From an uncultured Bacteroidales bacterium (lineage in GTDB: Bacteria; Bacteroidota; Bacteroidia; Bacteroidales; P3), in contig ONBB01000001.1 in NCBI GenBank assembly GCA_900315935.1, forward strand, positions 248,001 through 312,000: a DNA stretch of 64,000 nucleotides, read 5' to 3'. Each line of letters opens with the position of its first letter. Position 1 is the first letter of the stretch. The notes beneath the pieces are model-generated. The model was not told where the DNA came from, did not search any database, and saw only the letters and a list, made by a program, of their open reading frames with translations. A program made the position numbers and the translations under genes. This document shows, piece after piece, positions 8,004 through 16,466 of this stretch.

Positions 8004-8122
8004 TTTTTAGATGATAAGTTGGTTTTCTTTAGAAGTATCTTGAAAGCATGCTTTCAGAAGTACTTCAAAAAAAACAGCCTTTATTCTTGAATAAAGCAGA
8101 ACGTCGGTCTGTCATCTAAAAA
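8004..8122 (+). other. Multi-hairpin structured element (copy 1)
   Basis: An outer stem, TTTTTAGATGA (8004-8014) with TCATCTAAAAA (8112-8122), encloses three hairpins: a two-step stem GAAGTA/TACTTC plus TGAAAG/CTTTCA with loop CATG, CTTTATT/AATAAAG, and CAGA/TCTG. The copy at 31.55 kb has the same layout with different bases. It could be a structured RNA or a DNA transposition end. There are no coding features. Confidence 0.6.
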
Positions 8123-8210
8123 TAATCCGTTCAATCCGAATAATCCGTGTTCAAAAAAAATCTCCGTATTCAGAGTAAAAAAATCAGTGTGAAACAAATA
8201 TAATTGAAAT

Positions 8211-9296
8211 ATGAAGACTCTTCTAATTACTGGTATTGGCGGGCTGACTCCAAGGAGCATCGCCACCGTCATTCGCGAGAAATACCCCGACTACCACGTC
8301 ATCGGCATTGACATCGATAAGAAAGCCATGGGGTTCTTTATGTACACCAAAGGCCGCAAGCTGGTGGACGAATACTACGTCTGCCCTCGTTGTGACAGCC
8401 CCGACTACTTCCCTTTTATCGAGAAGCTGGTGGCCGAGCGTCATGTCGACTACGCCTTTGTACAGCCTGAAGCTGAAATAGTGATGTGGGGCGACTACTA
8501 CGAGAAACACGGTAAACATCCTGTGACTACCTTCATGGGTTGCAAGCTGCTTAGCGAGTCGCTGCGCGACAAAGCCATCATGGCCTCGCTGCTCGAAGGC
8601 ACCGACTTCATCCCGAAGACCATCAAGGTGACGCAGAAAGAGCCGAAGTTCCATGAGGTGGAGCATGAGATTGGCTTCCCCTGCTGGATTCGTGCCACCG
8701 AGGGCACTGGCGGTTTGGGTTCATTGCGCTTGGACAACCTCGACAGCTACAAGAGCTGGCTCTTCATCAACAGTAAGATTGAGGAGTTTACCGTCAGCGA
8801 GTTCCTCACTGGTCGCCACCTCGCCAACCAGATGCTCTATTACAATAACGAGTATGTGAAGGGTGCCGCTTTGGAATGTGCCGAATATGTGATGGCCAAC
8901 ACCGCTCCGAGCCACGTGACGGGCAACACCCACCTTGCCCGTTTTTTGAACGAGGATAGAATTAACAAGTTCTGTGACGATTGCATCAAGTACCTCTGCG
9001 CCAAGCTTAATGTGCCGGCTCATGGGATTCTGAGCTTCGACTTGAAGGAAGACAAGAACGGTAACCTGAAGGTGACAGAGGTCAATATTCGCCATATGGC
9101 CTATACGGGCGTGATGACCTGCGTTGGCTTCGACTTGATAGGCGACACCATGACCATCTATGAGGATGGCAATGCCGATCGTGTGGTGCGCGACCAGTAC
9201 CACCACTACGACAAGCCCTATATCTTCCTCCGCGACGTGGATGTGGAGCCGATAGTGCTAGAGAGTGAAGAGATTTTTGAAAACATGAAAGGATAA
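8211..9296 (+). CDS. ATP-grasp protein (carboxylate-amine ligase-like), first of four
   Basis: The protein has 361 residues. It has an N-terminal pre-ATP-grasp Rossmann segment (LLITGIGGLTPRSIATVI), then a grasp fold with WIRATEGTGGLGS as the ATP-binding loop and a late metal-binding segment FDLKEDKNGNLKVTEVNIR. The FDLKED...EVN pattern resembles carbamoyl-phosphate-synthase-like proteins. The known chemistry of the superfamily is ATP-dependent joining of a carboxylate to an amine or thiol through an acyl phosphate. The substrate is unknown. Together with the next gene (6 bp away) it probably attaches or builds an amino-acid-like part of the glycan. It starts 58 bp after cassette 1 and is the first gene of a tight run to 21.2 kb. 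Confidence 0.8.
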   Translation: MKTLLITGIGGLTPRSIATVIREKYPDYHVIGIDIDKKAMGFFMYTKGRKLVDEYYVCPRCDSPDYFPFIEKLVAERHVDYAFVQPEAEIVMWGDYYEKHGKHPVTTFMGCKLLSESLRDKAIMASLLEGTDFIPKTIKVTQKEPKFHEVEHEIGFPCWIRATEGTGGLGSLRLDNLDSYKSWLFINSKIEEFTVSEFLTGRHLANQMLYYNNEYVKGAALECAEYVMANTAPSHVTGNTHLARFLNEDRINKFCDDCIKYLCAKLNVPAHGILSFDLKEDKNGNLKVTEVNIRHMAYTGVMTCVGFDLIGDTMTIYEDGNADRVVRDQYHHYDKPYIFLRDVDVEPIVLESEEIFENMKG

Positions 9297-9302
9297 GCGA
9301 TA

Positions 9303-10580
9303 ATGAAAGAACTAGAAGGTAAAAGACTATTGATATTAGGCGGTTTCAATTTGGCTTGCGTCATTGTCCGCCATGCTCAGGCTTTGGGCGCATACGTTGT
9401 GGTGGCCGACTATAATGAGAATGCCATGGCAAAAGACATTGCCGACAAATTCGCTTTGGTCAGTGCCACAGACGTGGATGCGTTGGTTGAGCTTTGCAAA
9501 AAGGAAAGAATTGACGGCATAACCACAGGGTTTGTCGATCTGCTTCTGGAGCCTTGTTATGAGGTAAGCCAGCGCTTGGGATTACCTTATTATGTTACCC
9601 CCAAGATGTTGACCATGTCAACCAATAAGATCGATTTCAAGGAAACTTGCAACCAATATGGAGTGCCAGTTCCACAAACCTATTTCATTGGTTCGCAAAT
9701 CCCCGAAGAGGTTTATCAGAAGATAAACTATCCTGTTTTTGTTAAGCCTTTGGATGCAAGTGGTTCGCGCGGTGCAGGTATTTGTCACAATCAGGAGGAA
9801 CTTGACAAGCAGGTGGCCATTGCCGCTGGTTTTTCAGGAACAAACAATGCTATCGTAGAGGATTACATCACAGGACGCGAGTTTTTGATGAACTACGTTG
9901 CACAAGATGGTGAGTTCCGTATGGTTTCGATGTTCGACCGCTATGCCAGCTCGGACAGAGGAGGTGCCATCAACTATGCCAGTTTGAGCATGGGACCTTC
10001 AAAAGCCGTTGACTATTATTTTGATGAGGTTGAAGGCAAGGTGGTGAATATGTTCAAGTCGCTTGGCTTCAGAGATGGCTTGTATTTCCTGCAAGGTTAT
10101 TCTGACGGTAACAAGATTACATTCTTTGAAATGGGTTGCCGATTGGGTGGTTCTTATTATGATTTGGAGCGTAAGTGCATTGGCATTGACCCTGTAGATA
10201 TGACCATAAGATATGCCTTGACAGGCAAAATGACAGAAAACATCAACGCCATTCCAACTCGTGTGGGTAAATACAAAAACATCGGAGTGTGTGTCAACTA
10301 TCTACTGATTGGCGGTGAAGAAACTATCGGTAAGATTAGTGGTATTGAGGAGATAAAGAAGATGCCGTCGTATGTCGAAAGCGAGCAGCGTCAGTTTGAA
10401 GGAGACCATTACAAAAACGACCGCACTGTTGACAGGCCTGTTTTTTCGGTCTATCTCGCAGTTGACGATCTGAATCAGCTTGTTCGCAATGTGAACTATA
10501 TGAACTCGGTGTTTACGGTAGTGAACACTGAAGGCAAGTCGATTTTGAAAGAGAAGTTTAATCCGGAAACATTACAATAA
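9303..10580 (+). CDS. ATP-grasp protein, second
   Basis: The protein has 425 residues. It has an N-terminal KRLLILGGFNLACVIVRHAQ nucleotide-fold segment, VFVKPLDASGSRGAG as the ATP loop, and ITFFEMGCRLGG near the metal-binding Glu. It belongs to the carbamoyl-phosphate-synthase/PurK-like ATP-grasp group that makes amide or acyl-phosphate bonds. It follows the first ATP-grasp gene by 6 bp with no promoter, so the two are probably one functional pair acting in the cytoplasm on the same precursor. The carboxylate and amine substrates cannot be assigned. Confidence 0.82.
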   Translation: MKELEGKRLLILGGFNLACVIVRHAQALGAYVVVADYNENAMAKDIADKFALVSATDVDALVELCKKERIDGITTGFVDLLLEPCYEVSQRLGLPYYVTPKMLTMSTNKIDFKETCNQYGVPVPQTYFIGSQIPEEVYQKINYPVFVKPLDASGSRGAGICHNQEELDKQVAIAAGFSGTNNAIVEDYITGREFLMNYVAQDGEFRMVSMFDRYASSDRGGAINYASLSMGPSKAVDYYFDEVEGKVVNMFKSLGFRDGLYFLQGYSDGNKITFFEMGCRLGGSYYDLERKCIGIDPVDMTIRYALTGKMTENINAIPTRVGKYKNIGVCVNYLLIGGEETIGKISGIEEIKKMPSYVESEQRQFEGDHYKNDRTVDRPVFSVYLAVDDLNQLVRNVNYMNSVFTVVNTEGKSILKEKFNPETLQ

Positions 10581-10597
10581 AATACCCTTTAATTTGT

Positions 10598-11098
10598 ATG
10601 AGTATCCGTTTTGTTATTGGTAAATTGTTGTTAAAACTACCGCTTCTAAGGTATAAGCAGTTTGTTTATAGTTTGTTGGGGGTGAAGTGCGCGCAAAAAG
10701 GCAATAAATGTTTTATCGGGAATCCTCGTGTGATTGGCGATTACAGCAATATTTATATGCATGAGAATTCAGAGATAGAAAGATGCTGTTTTCTTTTGGC
10801 TAAAGACCGAATAGAAATTGGCGAGAACTCTACGCTTGCATACGGTGTTTCAGTTATTACTGGTGCCGACCCCAATGGTCCGAAGAATAAACTGAGTAAA
10901 TTGTACCCACCGTTGCATGCGCCTGTTGTGATTGGCAACGATTGTTGGATTGGAGCCAATGCCATCATTTTGCCCGGAGTCACGATAGGTGATTGTGTAA
11001 TGGTGGCGGCTGGTTCTGTCGTTAATAAGGATATTCCGTCAAATGTTTTGGTGGCTGGTAATCCGGCTGTTATAAAAAAGACACTCAATATTGAATAA
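10598..11098 (+). CDS. Hexapeptide-repeat O/N-acetyltransferase
   Basis: The protein has 166 residues. The C-terminal half carries left-handed beta-helix repeats with the acetyl-CoA-binding turn VIGNDCWIGANAIILPGVTIGDCVMVAAGSVV and the final VAGNPA signature of maltose/serine-acetyltransferase-like enzymes (written here as two adjoining blocks, around residues 108-160). It would acetylate a sugar or an amino sugar with acetyl-CoA. In a dTDP-3-amino-3,6-dideoxyhexose pathway it could play the FdtC/QdtC role, but O-acetylation of the glycan is equally possible. Confidence 0.85.
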   Translation: MSIRFVIGKLLLKLPLLRYKQFVYSLLGVKCAQKGNKCFIGNPRVIGDYSNIYMHENSEIERCCFLLAKDRIEIGENSTLAYGVSVITGADPNGPKNKLSKLYPPLHAPVVIGNDCWIGANAIILPGVTIGDCVMVAAGSVVNKDIPSNVLVAGNPAVIKKTLNIE

Positions 11099-11100
11099 TT

Positions 11101-12213
11101 ATGATTTCGCAAGAATTGAAATCCTCAAGAAAACCGCTTACAATAGTTCATTCTTTTTTTAGGGAAATAGAGTCAATAAAAAAGAATATCTTATTGAAAA
11201 GGCGTATAAAAAGATTTGATAAAATGTACGCAGCCTTAGTAAAAGATAATTCTATTTTGACAAAAAAACAAAAGGAAGAAATAGATGAATTCTGGCATGT
11301 TTTTGCACCTGTATGCTATTCTTCTTTTAGTTTTTACACAGAAAAGACTGGAATTTTTGATATTCGTTATATTCCGGATTCGTTGCACAGAAGTATTATT
11401 GATGGTTTTTTTAATGATTGGACTGCTGCTAAATACTTGGATAATAAATGCTATTATCCACTAATGTTTCAAGATGTAAACATTCCCAAGACTATTGCCT
11501 ATAGACTGAACGGCCTTTGGTATAGTGATTGGGGCGTAGTAATAAAATATCAGCAAGTCCTAAACGATGTAATGTTTCAGGAGGAATGTTTTATTAAGAA
11601 AGCTACTGACTCATGGGGAGGTCTGGGTGTAGTTTATTTTAAACCATCCGATCATTCAGTTGAAGAGTTAACAAAAATAATAGACGGTTTCCCGTGTGAT
11701 ATAATAATTCAACAAGGCATTAAACAAAGTAAGGCTATTGCTAAGGTGAATCCAGATTCTGTCAACACAATCAGAACTATGTCAATGTTGAAGAAAGATG
11801 GCACCGTGAAGATTTACTCTTCAATCCTGAGAATGGGAATAAAGGGTGCAAAAGTGGATAATGCAAGTAGCGGGGGTATTTCAACTGGCATTAAGCCTGA
11901 CGGTAGATTGAAAGATGTTGCCTACAGCAACGAAGGTGTAAGATACGAGGAGCATCCTACGTCGCATGTGAAATTCGGTAGTGTTGTTATTCCTAACTTT
12001 AATAAGATTGAAGATTTAGTGGTGAAGTTACATCCTCGATTCCCGCATTTCAGATTAATCTCATGGGATATTGCAGTTGATATCAATGATGAACCAATAT
12101 TGATTGAGGCCAATTTATGTGATGGCGAACTTGATTTCCATCAATTAAATAATGGGCCGGTTTTTGGTGACGACACCGAGGCCATATTGGCTGAAGTTTT
12201 TCATAAGAAATGA
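11101..12213 (+). CDS. Sugar-transfer-associated ATP-grasp protein (ATPgrasp_ST-like), third
   Basis: The protein has 370 residues. It shows the ATPgrasp_ST pattern: KATDSWGGLGVVYF as the nucleotide loop, VNTIRTMSMLKKDG, ASSGGISTGI in the centre, and ISWDIAVDINDEPILIEAN as the metal-binding end. This family occurs in polysaccharide loci next to sugar-transfer genes, and its ligase reaction is not defined. It starts 2 bp after the acetyltransferase stop. The sequence here is AT-richer than the first two ATP-grasp genes, which hints at a different origin. It is a paralogue of the gene at 13.5 kb. Confidence 0.85.
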   Translation: MISQELKSSRKPLTIVHSFFREIESIKKNILLKRRIKRFDKMYAALVKDNSILTKKQKEEIDEFWHVFAPVCYSSFSFYTEKTGIFDIRYIPDSLHRSIIDGFFNDWTAAKYLDNKCYYPLMFQDVNIPKTIAYRLNGLWYSDWGVVIKYQQVLNDVMFQEECFIKKATDSWGGLGVVYFKPSDHSVEELTKIIDGFPCDIIIQQGIKQSKAIAKVNPDSVNTIRTMSMLKKDGTVKIYSSILRMGIKGAKVDNASSGGISTGIKPDGRLKDVAYSNEGVRYEEHPTSHVKFGSVVIPNFNKIEDLVVKLHPRFPHFRLISWDIAVDINDEPILIEANLCDGELDFHQLNNGPVFGDDTEAILAEVFHKK

Positions 12214-12233
12214 GAAAAACAAATAAATAATAA

Positions 12234-13436
12234 ATGAAGCAATTAGTAATCTGTGGTGGGGGCAACAGTGCCCATACCTTGATTCCCTTGTTGAGGGATT
12301 CAATATTCGATGTGTCAATTTACACATCAAAGCCCGAGCAATGGGCGAAAACCATCGAGCTGGAATGGCATAATCCAGCTGGGGAAGTAATGGGCAAATA
12401 TTCTGGCGATCTTAAGAAGGCCTCCAACAATCCCGAAGTGCTGTTTCCGACCGCAGATTACGTGGTGTTCTGTATGCCGGTGCATCAGTACAGGATTGCC
12501 CTTCATAACATTGCCCCATATTTGAACCGTGAAAAGCCTGTCGTGATAGGTACCATCTATGGTCAAGGCAATTTCAAGTGGATGGTTGATGAAATACGCA
12601 AGGAATACAAGTTTGACAACTTGATTGCCTTTTCATTTGGTTTGATTCCTTGGGTTAGCCGTATGGTGGAATATGGTCATCGAGGTCTCACCTACGGTTG
12701 CATGACCGAGAACTATGTTGCCGTTGACCCAATAACAAATTATGACTGGATTAACGAAGAGTTCTTCAACCAGGTTTGCTACCGATGGTTTGGAAAAGGA
12801 AAGGCTGATTTGAGCGAGAACTTCATTTCTTTGGCCTTGTCTGTTGACAACCAAATCATTCACACTGCCCGTTGTTGTGGATTGCATAAGAAATTTGGAC
12901 GTACATGGGCGCACAAGGAGGACGTGCCGCTGTTCTACAGAACGTTTGACGAGATTTCCGCTAATTTGATGGAAGGCCTTGACAGAGAATATTCTAAAAT
13001 CAGGGAAACCATCAAATTACAGCACCCAGAAAAGAAATTCAAGCACATGGTTGACTATCTCACCTTGGAATATTTCTCGCATAAGTACTGGAGTTTGGAT
13101 GTGATGGATTCAATCCTTTCATCACAGACGCTTCATTCCATTAAAACGCCCGTTATTCAGAACGAGCATGGTACTTGGGAGATTGACAAAAACCACCGTT
13201 TTTTCCTCGACGACATCTACTATGGTAACTGTATTGCCAAGTGGATGGCGGAGCAATTGAATATTCAAACTCCAACTTTGGATGATATATTGAGATGGGC
13301 ACAAAACGTGAGGGGTGAACGCATTATTGATGAATACGACCACCTCATAATGGACAGCCCAGATTTGAATGTGCCTCTCAAATCGGGAATACCTACAGTG
13401 TATGGCTTTAAGACTATTGATGAATGTCTTGTTTAA
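12234..13436 (+). CDS. Opine-dehydrogenase-like NAD(P)-dependent enzyme, copy 1
   Basis: The protein has 400 residues. The N-terminal Rossmann motif is LVICGGGNSAHTL (GxGxxxH variant), followed by ADYVVFCMPVHQYRIAL and a helical C-terminal domain with SLALSVDNQIIHTARCCG, matching the octopine/nopaline dehydrogenase family where a conserved His-Asn region binds the keto acid. These enzymes reductively join an amino acid amine to a 2-keto acid (or reduce related substrates). Such N-(1-carboxyalkyl) amino acids are known constituents of some O-polysaccharides (for example in Providencia and Proteus), so a role in making a glycan substituent is a reasonable inference. It lies between the two ATPgrasp_ST genes. 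Confidence 0.8.
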   Translation: MKQLVICGGGNSAHTLIPLLRDSIFDVSIYTSKPEQWAKTIELEWHNPAGEVMGKYSGDLKKASNNPEVLFPTADYVVFCMPVHQYRIALHNIAPYLNREKPVVIGTIYGQGNFKWMVDEIRKEYKFDNLIAFSFGLIPWVSRMVEYGHRGLTYGCMTENYVAVDPITNYDWINEEFFNQVCYRWFGKGKADLSENFISLALSVDNQIIHTARCCGLHKKFGRTWAHKEDVPLFYRTFDEISANLMEGLDREYSKIRETIKLQHPEKKFKHMVDYLTLEYFSHKYWSLDVMDSILSSQTLHSIKTPVIQNEHGTWEIDKNHRFFLDDIYYGNCIAKWMAEQLNIQTPTLDDILRWAQNVRGERIIDEYDHLIMDSPDLNVPLKSGIPTVYGFKTIDECLV

Positions 13437-13466
13437 TCATTGAATAACTCTAAAATAGAATAAGAA

Positions 13467-14594
13467 ATGAAGAAAAACAGAAAACCATGGTCAATTTGGT
13501 ATAAAATGTTTTACCGAATTCCTTTGAGTGTTGTTGATGTTGCTGTCCATTTTAAACCCTGGGTTGTGGATGCAAGAAAAAAAACTTATTATAAAGAAGG
13601 ACAATTGAAAAACAGGTTGCATATTTTATTTGATTATCTTTATTTCGCCTTTTGTCATGGCGTATCCGTTAAAGATGATTATTATGCAATGGGTATTGAT
13701 CAAAGAGGGAAAAAGGCAAGAGATTATATCTGCGAGTTAGAAAATACAATGGCACTCTATGCAAAAAATACTTCTATAGGGCTTCCTGCCATGAAGTGGC
13801 ATTTCGATAGGCTGGCAGTTCTGCAAGATAAATGGATTTTTTCTCAAATGTGCCAAGCGTATGGACTAAAAACACCTCATATTTATGGCTTAATAATGAA
13901 CGGTAGTATAATTTCTGAAGAAATAAGTGATTTCGAGGATTTTAAATTGCAGGAACGCGATTTGATAATTAAACCTTTGGACGGGTATTGTGGATATGGT
14001 TTGTTCCATCTGTGTTGTGTGAACGGGAAGTTGATTGTTAAAGAACAAGAGATAAGTTTAGCTCAATTAAAAGAACGAGTGAAAAAAGGTCTCTTTTTAA
14101 TTCAGCAGTTTATTGGTAATCAGCACAAAGAAATGAGTAGACTGTATCCCGACGCTGTAAATACGCTTCGTATTACAGTGGCGAGAGAAGGTGATGATAC
14201 TCGTGTTATGGGACGTATGTGTATGCTCGGTGCCCATGGTACAGACTGCTCAAATTGGCATTATGGTGGTGTAAGTGTAAATCTTAAGGAAGACGGTACA
14301 CTTGACAAGTATGGGTATTGCAAGATTGATAAGAAAGTAACTGCACATCCTGATACTGGAGTTGTTTTTGAAGGCTATAAGATTCCGTATTTTGATGAAG
14401 CAATTGAACTTGCCAGATTTGCTACAAAATGTTTCTATGGTATTTGTAGTATTGGCTGGGATGTTGTTATTACAGATGATGGACCGATACTATTGGAGGG
14501 TAACGACGATTGGGGTATTGTGGCTCATCAGATGGTAGAGAACCGGGGCTGGCTTAAAAACTGGGAACAAAGTCATGGTGAAATGAATTTTTAA
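13467..14594 (+). CDS. Sugar-transfer-associated ATP-grasp protein (ATPgrasp_ST-like), fourth
   Basis: The protein has 375 residues. It shares the ATPgrasp_ST signature with the gene at 11.1 kb: LIIKPLDGYCGYGLF as the ATP loop, VNTLRITVAREGDDTRV, WHYGGVSVNLKEDG, and IGWDVVITDDGPILLEGND at the end. A basic N-terminus (MKKNRKPW) and a predicted amphipathic region precede the fold. It could ligate the opine-like or amino-acid product made by its neighbours to a sugar acid or a carrier; this is inference. It is 30 bp after the opine-dehydrogenase gene. Confidence 0.83.
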   Translation: MKKNRKPWSIWYKMFYRIPLSVVDVAVHFKPWVVDARKKTYYKEGQLKNRLHILFDYLYFAFCHGVSVKDDYYAMGIDQRGKKARDYICELENTMALYAKNTSIGLPAMKWHFDRLAVLQDKWIFSQMCQAYGLKTPHIYGLIMNGSIISEEISDFEDFKLQERDLIIKPLDGYCGYGLFHLCCVNGKLIVKEQEISLAQLKERVKKGLFLIQQFIGNQHKEMSRLYPDAVNTLRITVAREGDDTRVMGRMCMLGAHGTDCSNWHYGGVSVNLKEDGTLDKYGYCKIDKKVTAHPDTGVVFEGYKIPYFDEAIELARFATKCFYGICSIGWDVVITDDGPILLEGNDDWGIVAHQMVENRGWLKNWEQSHGEMNF

Positions 14595-14599
14595 ATGCA

Positions 14600-15556
14600 A
14601 TGGAATATACTTTACTAAATAATGGCATTAAAATGCCAAAGATAGGTCTTGGAACGTTCCAAATTCCTACTGATAAGTTTTGTCAAGTAATTGGCGATGC
14701 TTATGATCTTGGATATAGAATGTTTGATACGGCTTGGAAATATAAGAACGAAGCATTGCTTTCCGATGCTTTGAAAAGCAATGGGATAAAAAGAGAAGAT
14801 GTGTTTATATCAACAAAGTGTGATGCGGATGCTTTATTCTTTGGGGGATGTCATGCTGGGAAGAAAGGATGGCTTGATGTTCGCAATTTTACATCTGTAC
14901 GGAAGGCTATTTTGAAATCTTTTGATAGTCTAGGAATGGATTATATTGACCTCTTCCTTGTTCACTGGCCGTGGCCTGTCCCAATTGCGCAAAAATTTTA
15001 TGTTGAGTTAACGAAGCTCTATAATGAAAATAAAATCCGTGCTATAGGTGTTTGTTCGGCATTACCTCCTCATTTGTTTGCTTTTCGGGATGTGTCGGAT
15101 GTGGTTCCGGCTGTGAACCAATTTGAGATTAGTCCGCTGAACACACAGAAAAAGCTGATAAAGTATTGTCAAGAAAGAGGAATAGTATGTGAAGCGATGT
15201 CAACTTTCAGCCATTTTCGCAATACTGAAACCAGAAAAGATATTGTTGGGAATACAACTATTGCACCTATTTCAGAAAAGTATGGTAAAAGTATTCCACA
15301 GGTAATATTGCGCTGGTTGGTTCAGCAGGGGATAGTTGTTATTCCAAAATCTGCAAATAAAGGAAGACTCCGTGAAAATATTTCTATCTTTGATTTTGAA
15401 TTATCAAAGGATGAGATGTCAACAATAGATAGTCTCGATAAAGGCCGTTTTCTAAATTATCAGCCAGATCTAACGCTCACTAAGCCCTATTGGGTTAGAG
15501 GAAGGTTCCCCAAGAAATACCGAGAATTCAATGATTACACCGAAAAAACTGAATAA
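14600..15556 (+). CDS. Aldo/keto reductase
   Basis: The protein has 318 residues, the normal size for an NADPH-dependent (beta/alpha)8 reductase. The catalytic tetrad is intact: D43, Y48, K73 and H122 (FDTAWKYKNE, STKC, LVHWPWP). The cofactor-binding IPKSANKGRLREN segment is near the C-terminus. It would reduce an aldehyde or ketone in the cytoplasm. Within this gene run it may supply an alcohol or reduce a keto intermediate for the glycan substituent. The stop codon nearly meets the LicD start codon, consistent with one operon. Confidence 0.9.
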   Translation: MEYTLLNNGIKMPKIGLGTFQIPTDKFCQVIGDAYDLGYRMFDTAWKYKNEALLSDALKSNGIKREDVFISTKCDADALFFGGCHAGKKGWLDVRNFTSVRKAILKSFDSLGMDYIDLFLVHWPWPVPIAQKFYVELTKLYNENKIRAIGVCSALPPHLFAFRDVSDVVPAVNQFEISPLNTQKKLIKYCQERGIVCEAMSTFSHFRNTETRKDIVGNTTIAPISEKYGKSIPQVILRWLVQQGIVVIPKSANKGRLRENISIFDFELSKDEMSTIDSLDKGRFLNYQPDLTLTKPYWVRGRFPKKYREFNDYTEKTE

Positions 15557-15557
15557 T

Positions 15558-16460
15558 ATGAGTTTTAATTTAAACGAAGAAGTAATCGACGGCCATTTGG
15601 TGACTTCTGAAATAAAGAAGTTATGGGCTGTTGAAATGGACTTGGCTCAAAAACTCCTTGAGGTATGTAAAAATAATAATTTGAAAATATGGGCAACAGG
15701 TGGTACGTTAATCGGAGCTGTACGTCATAAAGGATTCATTCCTTGGGATGACGATATGGACTTTACTATGATACGGGATGATTATGATAAACTAATTGAA
15801 ATTGGGCCTAAGGAATTCTGTGATCCTTATTTTTTTCAGTCTTTTTACACTGATGAACATTCCTTTGGAGGAGTGGCTAAATTGCGCCGTTCAGACACTG
15901 CAATGATTGAAAGAGATTACCAGTGTTGTAAGGATTTCAATAGGGGTATCTTTGTCGATATCTTAGTGCTAGATGCCGTTCCTAAAGATAAAAAAGTTTT
16001 TGAAAGCCTATATCAAAAAATCACTTTATTAAGAGGGTTGCTGAAAAACTATGAAATGATGGATCCTCGGCATTATTCTTTGAAAACGAAACTTAAACAT
16101 GCTGTTATTAGTACATATGTTTTATTAAGAAAACCTATAAGAATACAACAAAAGATTGAAAAGTTGTTGTCAAGTAATAGAATATGTGATAATGATTATT
16201 GTGCTTTATTAGATTTTTATGCATTGGAGAGACATGACATTTCAAAAATGAAATTTAGGAACAAACATTATTATGATGAAACTGTTTGGTTGCCATTTCA
16301 TGACATGCAAATTCCAGCGCCTAAGGAATATGATGCTTTATTAAGAGATTTGTTTGGAGATTATATGAAACCTGTAAAAGGAACACAATCGCATACGACC
16401 CTTGTCGTGGACACAGAACGTTCTTACAAAGAAGTATTAGCCGAGTTAAGGAATAAATAA
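15558..16460 (+). CDS. LicD-family phosphotransferase
   Basis: The protein has 300 residues. The LicD hallmark is complete: WATGGTLIGAVRHKGFIPWDDDMDF at about residues 45-69 (written as adjoining parts WATGGTLIGAVRH and KGFIPWDDDMDF). LicD enzymes transfer phosphocholine or a related phospho-substituent from a CDP-activated donor onto a sugar. I chose the ATG of MSFNLNEEV, 2 bp after the aldo/keto reductase stop, because an earlier in-frame start would lie within that gene. The next gene starts with a LicC-like cytidylyltransferase domain, so donor synthesis and transfer are adjacent. Confidence 0.9.
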   Translation: MSFNLNEEVIDGHLVTSEIKKLWAVEMDLAQKLLEVCKNNNLKIWATGGTLIGAVRHKGFIPWDDDMDFTMIRDDYDKLIEIGPKEFCDPYFFQSFYTDEHSFGGVAKLRRSDTAMIERDYQCCKDFNRGIFVDILVLDAVPKDKKVFESLYQKITLLRGLLKNYEMMDPRHYSLKTKLKHAVISTYVLLRKPIRIQQKIEKLLSSNRICDNDYCALLDFYALERHDISKMKFRNKHYYDETVWLPFHDMQIPAPKEYDALLRDLFGDYMKPVKGTQSHTTLVVDTERSYKEVLAELRNK

Positions 16461-16466
16461 TAGTAT

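Larger units (their letters stand above)
7556..8152 (+). mobile_element. GxxExxY cassette 1 with 10-bp terminal inverted repeats
   Basis: Bounded by GAACACGGAT (7556-7565) and its exact reverse complement ATCCGTGTTC (8143-8152), about 597 bp apart. Order inside: gene, then an inner arm TAACGAACACAGAT, then a multi-hairpin element. The left arm lies within the end of the upstream aminotransferase gene. There is no transposase, so any movement would need a helper in trans or an RNA route; this is inference. Confidence 0.65.
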
